The translations under genes and the position numbers were made by a program. The notes beneath the pieces are model-generated. The model was not told where the DNA came from. It made no database searches and saw only the letters and a list, made by a program, of their open reading frames with translations. Positions 50,401 to 59,700 of a stretch of DNA of 64,000 nucleotides are shown piece after piece; positions within the stretch are counted from its first letter, which is position 1; every line of letters starts with the position of its first letter. Source of the stretch: Apophysomyces variabilis (taxonomy: Eukaryota; Mucoromycota; Mucoromycetes; Mucorales; Mucoraceae); contig MZZL01000117.1 of assembly GCA_002749535.1 (NCBI GenBank), positions 434,001 to 498,000 on the forward strand, given 5' to 3'.

Positions 50401-50652
50401 TGACGACTATAGTCCAGCCATAACGCGATTGATTGAATCGATAGTCAAACTCTTTCCTTAACTTTGATAAATCCTTTATGCACTTCTTCACAATTGCACC
50501 CATCTTGCAATGTTTTATATCATTCAGCTGTTAATGGATCAAGTTTTGTCTCAACGCCCAGTCAGGTGTGACTGCAAATGGCCATACAACAGCGAAACTT
50601 CTAAAATGGCAAGTGAAAAAATTGTCTGCAAACCTTTCCTGAAATTGCCTTC
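47406..50652. other. Gene-poor region containing a repeat
   Basis: About 3.2 kb. Several minus-strand ORFs (48551-48916, 48882-49184, 49120-49383, 49307-49540, 49789-49980, 50234-50503) are hydrophobic and adjacent, as a decayed or multi-exon membrane-protein gene would be. I could not join them into a convincing model or recognise a family. A repeat copy sits at 48350-48618. Confidence 0.4.
48350..48618. repeat. Dispersed repeat, copy 2 (long form)
   Basis: It starts with AGTACTTTATTTCCAAAAG (block B) and ends with block A, GCGACTTTGAGTTTCGTAG through TTTTTGGGAGATACTGTA. The pair has the same order and orientation as at 145-244. Just inside the two ends, AAAGTCGCA occurs in opposite orientations (48371-48380 and 48565-48575), so the element has imperfect inverted sub-termini, like a small non-autonomous DNA transposon of about 265 bp. 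Coding capacity: none. Confidence 0.5.
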
Positions 50653-52393
50653 ATGTCAGATCCCTCCGAGAAACCGATAAGCAACACTGTGGCAAAGAAA
50701 ACACGACGATTTGCTCCTACTGTACGAGGACGAGGGCGTCCCGGAAAAGAGCCAGAAACTGACGGAACCACAGCACCAGTATCAGGAGCTTCCTCACCTT
50801 CCGTTAGCGAACATTCTGCTGCATCGGCTGCTGGTCCGAGCAATGCCCCCAGAAATATTGGTCATATGCGACCTGAGCCTTCTGAAGGTCGACTTCCAAG
50901 TGTTCACGACGGACAGAAAACGCGTGGTGGTGCTGCCAAGGTTAGCACATACGCTATTAACAAAAGTGTCCAATTTTTAAAGATCCCCAATAGATGAAAT
51001 TCAAACCAACAATACCTACGAAGAGAAACAAAAAAGAAGTGTTCGTACAATTTATATTAATGACCTCCCTTTCGTGGCTCTAACTTTTATATCTTCAATA
51101 GTACATCGTCAGCCATTGACGACGCGCTTCGAACAAATGTAAGCGAGCTTTATCTAGCAATGTAGTCTAAATGAATGATGATACAGTCCCATGGATCAGA
51201 TCGGGGAAGAGGAGGACGCGGAAGAGGCCGTGGACGGGGTCGTGGACGAGGACGAGGTATAATAGTTGAAGAAATGTCCGCATCGGGTATCTTCTCGTTG
51301 GGCCCTTCAGCGATGTGTAAGTTAAAATTGTCGTACTCGTCTTTTTCTTATACAAAAGTTAGCATCACGAGGACGTAATAACGCATATAGCGGAGGAGGC
51401 GGAGCATTCGCCGTTTACGGAAATGACACTCATGCAAGACCAGAAGGAGAAGACGGCGTAGAGACTGATATGATTACGTTGTTTAACAATGGCATGGATG
51501 GAAATACTCCCGTAGTGTTTCCACATGTATCGCGCTTAGAAAGCGATGTAAACCCAATTGATTTAAGTGTTCCAAGGAGGAAGGTTCCCTGGCTTACTGT
51601 AAAGTCTAAATCTGAGAAACCAACTGAAAAAAAAGAAGACGACGATTTAATCAAAGGTAAGTGCTTTGAGCAGCGTCTTAGCAGACATTTAATTAAATTA
51701 TATTCTAGTGAAACAGGAGCCAACCGAGGAATCGTTAAGCACTACGGATTCATCTATGGAGCTTGACGAAAAGAAAGAAATGCTTGAAGAAATTAAAACC
51801 GAAGAAGCCCAGCAGGAAGCTACGGAGGAAGAGACAGAACGACCAATACCAGTCATGGACGATGATGCACCTGCACAAAATATATTTGCATTGGATGAGA
51901 AGGTAATGACAAAGGATTGCGTGAAAAAGCAAACTTACCAATATGCACATAGAACAAGTTGGTATCAGTAGCGGATGATGAGCTTCTTTTCTTCCAATTG
52001 CCATCCATTCTACCGAAGTTTGAAGCAGTCTCTTCTGGTAATGAAGGCGCAGAGGAAGTAAAGAAGGAAGAGGAAAAGGATAAGGATAAGGATAAGCAAT
52101 TACCACAAGCAGCAAAGAAGACTACATTGGAAAGCGAAATGGAGGCACTTCGGCTTGACGATTTGCCTGAGGGTCGTATCGGCAAGTTGATTGTTTATAA
52201 GAGCGGCAAGATGAAGCTCAAGTTTGGTGACATGTTAATGGATGTTAACTTGGGCATGCGGTCAACTTTCCTTGAAAATGTCATGGTAGTTGATGTTGAA
52301 AGCGAAACCAAGAAGACTATAGAACTCGGACACATTGTACAGAAATTCGTCTGTGCTCCTGACATGGAAACACTATTAAAAGACAGCGAATAA
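50653..52393 (+). CDS. RPC53: RNA polymerase III subunit C53/RPC4
   Basis: Six exons (50653-50940, 50994-51038, 51187-51316, 51363-51656, 51709-51902, 51959-52393) total 1386 nt, 461 aa in frame. RPC53 with RPC37 forms the TFIIF-like module for Pol III termination and reinitiation. Evidence: an RGRGRPG-containing N-terminus; MKFKPTIPTKRNKKE; a long Arg-Gly run (GRGRGRGRGRGRG); ASGIFSLGPS; an acidic middle; and the conserved C-terminus GKLIVYKSGKMKLKFGDMLM ... FLENVMVVD ... LGHIVQKFVCAPDMETLL. The intron 51039-51186 contains a 37-nt segment with its own splice-like borders (51108-51144) that would break the frame if included. The stop is 44 bp before the PIG-L start. Confidence 0.88.
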
Positions 52394-52437
52394 ACACAAG
52401 AACAGGATTCATTTTTGCATTCCGCGTTTGAGTTTCC

Positions 52438-53372
52438 ATGCTCTTGTTATTGTTCAGTCTCTGTGTCGTTGGCTCCCTATTAACCTATGGATACCATATC
52501 CTGGCTCAGTTTCAACATCATATACCTATCAATAACAAGAATGTCCTCATTCTGACCGCTCACCCTGACGACGAATGCATGTTCTTTGGTCCAACCATTA
52601 CCGCGCTTCATAGCCTTTCCCGTACGCGCATTCATGTTTTATGCTTGTCTACCGGTAATTCGCTTCGCCATAGTTACCATAGTTGACGCTTTTGCAGGAA
52701 ATGCGGATGGACTGGGTGAACGGCGAAAGAAAGAATTACTAAAGAGTTGCCAAGTATTCGGCATTGAACGCGCTCGAGTGAAGTCTCTTGACCATGGGTA
52801 ACCCTCTTCCCGACATTGCCATAAAAATTGAAAAAAATATAGCGATCTGCAGGATGGAATGAAGAACAAATGGTCTCCTAGTGTTATAACTGGTATACTT
52901 GCAGATTATGTTGCAAAACATAAAATTGATACAGTACGTATACATCGTATCAGCATATTATTCCAACGCATTCCTATTTAGATTATCACTTTCGACGATT
53001 ACGGGGTTTCAGGACACCCAAACCATATTGCCGTTTATCAAGGAGCAAAGTATGTGGTATTGTTTGCTACAAACTTATGTGCTAATATTTTTAATGTCTA
53101 GGTTGTTCAGAGAGCAGACCAAGGTTGAATTATATAAACTCAACTCCATCCCATTGGTACGAAAATACAACGGCATTGTGGATCTCCTCGCTGTAAATTT
53201 TCAGAAACTGTATGAACAGTCCAGTTCAGTACTTTTTGTGTCGCCTCCTGGCTCTTATCTCGTCTCACACAAAGCCATGCGACAGCACAAAAGCCAACTT
53301 GTTTGGTTTCGATGGCTCTATGTAATTTTTTCGCGATACATGTATATCAATGAACTTAGCCCAGTCGACTAA
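52438..53372 (+). CDS. GPI12: N-acetylglucosaminyl-phosphatidylinositol de-N-acetylase (PIG-L)
   Basis: Five exons (52438-52654, 52698-52797, 52843-52933, 52982-53049, 53102-53372) total 747 nt, 248 aa. It performs the second step of GPI-anchor synthesis on the cytosolic face of the ER, deacetylating GlcNAc-PI. An N-terminal signal anchor (MLLLLFSLCVVGSLLTYGYH) is followed by the LmbE/PIG-L catalytic motif LTAHPDDECMFFGP (metal ligands in the HPDD segment). Then come GERRKKELLKSCQVFGI, ITFDDYGVSGHPNHIAVYQG with the second metal/catalytic His region, and SYLVSHKAMRQHKSQLVWFR near the C-terminus. Exons are very short, with introns of 43-52 nt. Its promoter must lie largely inside RPC53. Confidence 0.93.
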
Positions 53373-54123
53373 TAAATGCTCTCGACTAAACTATGCTACC
53401 TTACCGTTATCAAGCATTTTTTGTTTATAATCGTGCAAACGGCCATGAGTCGTAAAGATGCTAAGCAATTCGATGCTGATGCAAGCTAATTCTATCACGA
53501 TATCTGTGAAGTCGATCAGTTTTCCGAATCTTTGCTTTAACGGTTGATATATAATTTCCATAGTTTCAATTGCTTTGCCTATTGATATCTCTACCAAATC
53601 GATGGATAACAAAATCATGTAATAGATCAAAGTGTACATACATGAACAAAAACGTATGTTATGTATAACCATAGGATTTTAGCACCTCAAATCGAGCCCG
53701 CTAAAGTGAGCTTGTGAGAATACAAAATGACTGGGGCACTTACCATAAATGCGAGTTTTGGAGAAGAATACGTACAAAAGGTATTCTGTAAAGAATCCTT
53801 TGATGCCAAAACAAGGTTGTATTTTAATATGGTTATTGTTTGGGGGCGCAATAAAATTTGATCAGTATGCTTAAAATATCTCTCATGACACGCACTGGTA
53901 CCCATCAATGGGCATCACTGTCAATGAATTACAGAAAGTATTTCTTGTCTGAGATCAGTCGCAATATATGTTTCTGAAACGTGGAGATAACCCTAGGTAG
54001 TCATTGGGATTCTAATAGCGGCAAAATACAACAAAGTGGTAAGACAGCAAAGCTGATTAAAAGTGTTACAGGTCTCAGATCTTATTTATCTTACAGTTTA
54101 CTCACACACACAAAACCTAGCAG
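53373..54123. other. Intergenic region
   Basis: About 750 bp. Minus-strand ORFs at 53391-53672 and 53687-53908 are open but unrecognised. The first is helical and hydrophobic and begins 19 bp after the PIG-L stop; with no supporting motif I leave it uncalled. Confidence 0.4.
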
Positions 54124-54441
54124 ATGGGTTGCAAGCACCGTGCCCAGACATGCATTCCTAAGTTGAACAAGAACGTTCTTTGGTATCGCTCCACACTTTG
54201 CGGTGCGGTTCGCTCTAGGTCCAAGTAAGATACATCTACACAAGCATCCTACCATTTTCTGCTAACTGTTTCTAGTTACCTGTTCATTTCGTTGTCCTGT
54301 TCGGTAAAGCTATTGAGCAGTTGTTCGTTCCTGAAGCCTGACACTCCTTCTAATCTACGAGCCGGAGTCGCGTGCGGGAAAGGCAATCAAATCCAAGTCA
54401 CTCTACAGCATACAGTCGCAGACGTTTTAAAATCACTATAG
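54124..54441 (+). CDS. Tentative small two-exon gene, 88 aa
   Basis: An ATG at 54124 opens 33 codons (MGCKHRAQTCIPKLNKNVLW ...) up to a strong donor, GTAAGA. The 51-nt intron 54225-54275 has a near-perfect branch site (TGCTAAC) and TTTCTAG acceptor. Exon 2 (54276-54441) continues in frame through NYLFISLSCSVKLL and ends VTLQHTVADVLKSL before TAG. Total 267 nt. Exon 1 is basic and Cys-containing. I do not recognise a family. Quality of splice signals is the main support; without the intron the ORF stops after 34 codons. Confidence 0.35.
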
Positions 54442-54617
54442 ACTTTATCCATGGAAAGGATCCAACAAACTTTGCAAATCTCCGCGACAGCATAAATCAA
54501 AACGAGCTGTCTATCCATTCGTATCGTTTTTACTTGCAACTCAGTAGAAACTTCCGATCTTCTTTTTTTCTTCTCTTCTCAAACTCCTCTTTCTCTTCCT
54601 CTCGAGTGGAAATTTAA

Positions 54618-55671
54618 ATGAGCGCAGGATTATCAGAGGGTACTTCTCCTTTACATTTCACGCATTTTTCACTGTCGTAGAAGAAAAAGAGAAAACTCAG
54701 CTTTGCCCCTATAATAAACCTGTAGATGACGAGTTCAAACGTAAATACAAAGAGCTTAAACGTCGAGTTCGGGAGATTGAAGAAGTAAAGCATGTGAATC
54801 GCGTGAATTGTTTGCAAAGCGTAAACTCCATTTACAGGACAACAATATAATCCAAGTGAAACTCCATAAGGCTGAACGACAAATCAAGCGGTTACGGGTG
54901 GAAAGACTGTAAGTATTGGGATGCCTCTTGGTAACTATAACCAGCACCAAATGCTTCATTGTTTTAGTATTCTTTTGGAGCAGCTGGACGATGCAAGACA
55001 CCCGGGTAAAAGTATCAGTGACACGGATGTTTCTGAGACTGAGTCTGGAATGGTAAAACGAAACAACAGCTTCATGCAAGTGCTGCCCTACTGACCACGC
55101 AGATATACGTGTATATTTATGAAAAAAAGTCTGAAGTTCCTCCCCCCACCAAAGGCAGTCGATCATCCGGTAGATTAGGCGGAGGAACAGTGGCACGAAA
55201 AAAAAAGGACCCCAACGCACCAAAAGGACCTGGTAATGTGTTCTTCTTATACTGTCGCATGGAAAGAGATAAAATCAAGGATGAGTTACCCAACGAAGGA
55301 CTGGGCGAAGTAACCCGCGCATTGGGACAAAAGTGGAAGGCGTTGACCAAAGAAGAAAAACAGGTAGATCGCATTTCGAGTCACTTCTTTTTTTAGTCCT
55401 GGCTAAACCTCCATGGACGCAGAAATATTACGATCTGTATAAGAAAGAACAGGGCGAATATGAGGAAGCAATGAAATCTTACACAGCAGGCAGCGCAACT
55501 ACGGCAACGGAAACCAAGGAGACATCACTGAAAAAAGAGGAAGAAGAGGACGAACTTGAAGAAGAAGACCAGGAAGAAGAGGAAATTGATATGCTTCAGG
55601 AAGATGAAGAGGAAGGGGATACTGAGATGACTGGCGTGTCTTCTCCAGCTGCTGGCCAAAGCAGTCAATAA
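54618..55671 (+). CDS. HMG-box protein, INO80-subunit Nhp10-like
   Basis: Exons 54618-54639, 54681-54784, 54820-54908, 54968-55052, 55130-55363 and 55423-55671 total 783 nt, 260 aa. An N-terminal coiled coil (FKRKYKELKRRVREIEE and VKLHKAERQIKRLRVERLIL) precedes a basic linker. One HMG box follows: KKDPNAPKGPGNVFFLYCRM, LGEVTRALGQKWKALTKEEKQ, KYYDLYKKEQGEYEEAM. The tail is strongly acidic (Glu/Asp runs). Coil, single HMG box and acidic tail match the chromatin-remodelling subunit Nhp10 better than general HMGB proteins; this is inference. Two points are uncertain: intron 2 is only 35 nt, and exon 5 may start at 55103 instead of 55130 (both in frame). Confidence 0.8.
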
Positions 55672-56739
55672 AAGAAAGAAGAAGGGGGAAGCTTAAACTT
55701 CTTTATTTTTTGCCTGCCAGATGATGTCATGTTGCTGTCAAGCAAGCATTAAGGGGAATCGAACCGACTCTTTCAGAAATGAGAGGTTCTGGAAGGGGGA
55801 CGGGTATTCTGAGTTACACCAACTACTATTTTTCCGCCGGCCGGCAATTACGTAGCACGACCCTTTTTCGTTTTTTAATAGAAGCTGGTTTTCAGCAGGA
55901 ATAAGTGTAACATCAGTCGATCCTTTGACGGTGAGATTAGTATTTTATCATTTTACATACAATTTCAAAGAGGATGCACATGTGTCAAGGAGACGCATGT
56001 CTGTATATGTACGTGTAAGACGTTAAACATTCCTAAAGAATCAATTCCTGCAGAAATACACAATGGGAAGAGGGGTTTGGATTCAACTTAAATTCAACCG
56101 ATGACCTTTAATAAGGCTGTCAAAAGACTGATCGGATATATGTTCCACGGGAAAGAGATCCATTTCTGATAATGGGAAGGAAGAGAAACAAGCAAGAGGC
56201 ATGGAGTGGATTAAGTGGGATATTACAAATCATTGGGTGAATTATAGCTTTTTACAGTCAGCCACCCTATTTCATCATCACTGCCATAAACGGACTGAAA
56301 CTTTTTGAGTTGAAAGGGTTAAAAGTACGTCATAAAAAATGAAACTTACTACTCTTTGACCATAAGTTTTCCGCTCTCTTTTAGCCATCTCCTTTTGTCC
56401 GAGGACAACAATCGTATAATTCTCTCAGAAAACCAAGTTGACACTATAGAGCAGAAAAAGAAAAACAAAAAGAGAGAGAAAGAGAAAGAGAGTCCATTTC
56501 ACTCAATTGGTACACAGTCTAAGACCAGTTTACTTGGAGCATTCCTCTCATGTCTTTCATTTTCAGGCATTCCCTACATTGACTTTTCCCGCACAACGTT
56601 TTCTTAGGACACTGAGCAAGAAACACGTTCTTGTACTCAGTGACACAAATATCAAATATAGTACAACGAACGCCAGGCAATAACGTTCGCTGCAGCATTT
56701 TAGGTTTCGGCTAGGCACATGACTGCGTGAACCGTAAAG
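55672..56739. other. Intergenic region upstream of the histidine kinase
   Basis: About 1.07 kb: a tRNA-like promoter fragment (separate entry), then non-coding sequence with a GA-rich tract at 56455-56492. An 83-codon ORF at 56356-56607 looks spurious. Confidence 0.45.
55755..55821 (-). other. tRNA-like Pol III A/B boxes, no cloverleaf
   Basis: On the minus strand TGGTGTAACTCAG (55809-55821) resembles an A box, and GGTTCGATTCC (55755-55765) is a perfect B box at tRNA-like spacing. The acceptor and T stems do not pair, so this is not a functional tRNA. It may be a tRNA-derived relic or an isolated Pol III control element. Confidence 0.3.
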
Positions 56740-59700
56740 ATGACGGAACTATCAAGAGTACATTCTTCTAATACTTCTACACCAAAAAAATCTCCAGCAA
56801 CTTTTCAATATCATGCTCAACTCTATTCCGATCAACAAAAGCTACAAGAGCGACAGTTGCAACAGTCGCAACAAGGCCAGAAAGATCCCACCAAATCAAG
56901 CCAGAGACCCACTAAATTGCCTCAACGTTCTTTAAACGTTCTGACCATTGAACCTCCAAGTCTGTACTACACATCGCTAAAACTCGCCAATGAAACTTCT
57001 ATCAATGCGTGGTGGAAGACAATGGCAGATCTAATGGTCGACTCCGGTTTTCATGCCAGTAGGGTCACTTTGAGCGTACCGCAGGATCCAAATGATCCTT
57101 GGACAGGTCCATGGGGTTTGAAAGCTGTCTATAACAAAAAAGGTGCTACATGTAGAAACCAGCAAGAGAAAACACAAAGTCATTCTGCAGATACAAGTTA
57201 TTTTGCGCACGACGTCAAACAACATGAAAGATCATCATGTCCTCATCATGTTCCATGCTGCTTCAACCATCTGCAATCGTTTGAATCCGAACCAGAGCCA
57301 TTGATTGATAATCCCAGCGTGCAGAGAATTCTTCGGCGTAATGCTCCTGTTGTCATCTCGAGAGAATACCGGCAACACTCCAACCATCCTACCGCTGCAC
57401 GCCGCCTTAAAAAAGACCATCTAGATGATGCACATGACATGTTTAAGCGTGCATTATTGGAGCAAACCGAAAAATCCTCCCGAAGACTAAATTGGAATCC
57501 ACCTGTAATTACAACGCCATGCTTGCACAAGCTAGAAGAAGGAGAGGCAGCCGAACTATTCACCGATTCTGAAATATTGGTAGATTCCTCGAAGATGGAG
57601 GAGGAAAATGCAGCCTCTTGTCTGGATCGAGAAGGTAGTGCTGGTATGGGCACCGCGTTTTTATACAATTATGACGAATACGAGCAACAACAACCATCTC
57701 CATGGTCACAATCACCTGCACCATCGCCTGCTATGATGGATCCCGATGTAAACCCTTTCTTCCAGTCAGTCCCTAATATTGACGACGAGGCATTTAATCC
57801 GGAATCACCCAAGTCTTATATAAGCAGCACCATACCCTTTCCGTTACCAATTTCTAATGTTCGCTCTGTTGTGCACGTGCCGCTTGTACATCCATTCGAT
57901 GTGAGAACACCTTCGCCTACAAGCCAACACCAAGAAAGAACGCATCCTCCTACCCCAATGGCAATATTGTCATTGCTCTCTCCAGTTGTACCGTATCCAC
58001 CCGTTTTACTTTCCAGCCTTTTGTCATTGGCGCCTTTTATTGCCACGAGTCTATCTAACGCTATCGCCAATGAGAGGATACAGAATCAAGGTCACAATCT
58101 TCATCATTCGCCTCCCACAAGTAGCACGCAGCGTTCTGACAGGTCTGGTGATACTTCATCCATTAATCAGCTCGATTCTCGGTCGGATACCGAGCAATCA
58201 GTAATCAAAGGACACAGCATCCAAGAATCTTCGTTTCTTTCCAGACAGTCGATGGGAGCAGTGGCTGGTTCATCATTTGACCAGCACGATATGGATAACT
58301 TACCAAGTCAGGTTATCCCTACCTTAGGGATCACTGGCGATTTATCCCCTTCTTCTTCGGAAGCTTCCACGCTGTCTGCACCTGCAGAGTTGATAGGGAA
58401 AAAGTCGAAGCCAAAGCGTACCACTAGAACATTTGGCAAACAGAAGGGTCAAACTGCAATGGAGAGAGATCGGTTGATAAGCATGCTATTATCAAAAGCT
58501 GGTTCGCAAGGAGTCCCTTCAGCGTCGTCGCTCTCAAAACCATCTGATTCAAAGCTAACGCTCGAAGCAGGTACTTCAGAAAAAAATGTATTTCCGCAGG
58601 CTGGGTCTGAGCCGCAAATGAACTCAGAGCAAGCAATGGGAGAGAAAAGCATGGGTGGGGTTTCGGGGCGTGCTAGCTTACATAGTAAGCTGGTGATAAG
58701 CCAAAAGCGTCGAAAGCAGAAAACGAAAAGGCGAGTACATCGAAAGCGGAGTGGCTATTTAAGATCAAAAGATCCCTTGGATGAAGAAGAGTTTCGTTGC
58801 CAAAATAACAAGCTATCTGGGCGGACGAAGGATGGTAATGAGCGAATTTTGGTACCACCGAAGTCTAGTATGCTTCGTCTTATCATAGATGGGATAGCCA
58901 TTCATGTCTTGTGAGTACGTTGCGAAACCAAAGGGCACGGACTAAGTAATTTCGTAGTACATGTTCTACGACTACGGGTCAGATAACTTGGGTGAATAAC
59001 AGGACGTTACAGTATACCGGACGATCCCTTCATGATCATGTTGGTTCGCGATGGCTTTCTCACATGCACCCGGATGACCAGGCAGACTGTCGGAAGGCTT
59101 GGAATGACGTGTTTCAATTAGGCAATGGGTTTTCTGGAGAGTATCGTCTACGTAGGTTTGATGGTGTATACCGGTATTTCCTTTGGCGTATTGTTCCGCT
59201 GCGTGATTTTAAGGGAAGGATTATTCATTGGTTTGGTAAGAAAGATAACGCATCGTGAAGAGAATATCCATAATAATGTCTTGCTATTGTCACCCATGGC
59301 TAGGTACTTGGTAAGTCATGATGATATATATGGACCAAGAATCTTACAAGTTTTATCAGTACTGATGTGCATGATCAACATATCAAAACAGAGAGTAGCG
59401 TACGACAAATGGAGATTGAGAATAACGAGAGGAAATATCGATTACTAGCCGAAGCCATTCCTCAGATAGTATTCACTTTCTGTCCTTCATCTGGTCTAAC
59501 TTATGCAAATGGGAAATGGGAGAGTTACTCCGGTCAGGCCTTTAATCAAACCATGGGGTTGGGTTTCATGTCGCAGGTCCATCCTGACGACCGACATAAA
59601 CTTCAGCTTCCTGACCTGCCGCCTCTGAAAACCGCTGGTGTGACATGGCAGAATGAAATCCGGTTACTCAGTGGCGAGGGAGAGTACAGATGGTTTCTAG

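Noticed and set aside
55740..55830. Functional type II tRNA gene
   Set aside because: Good A and B boxes but acceptor and T stems do not pair and no anticodon arm with a 7-nt loop forms.
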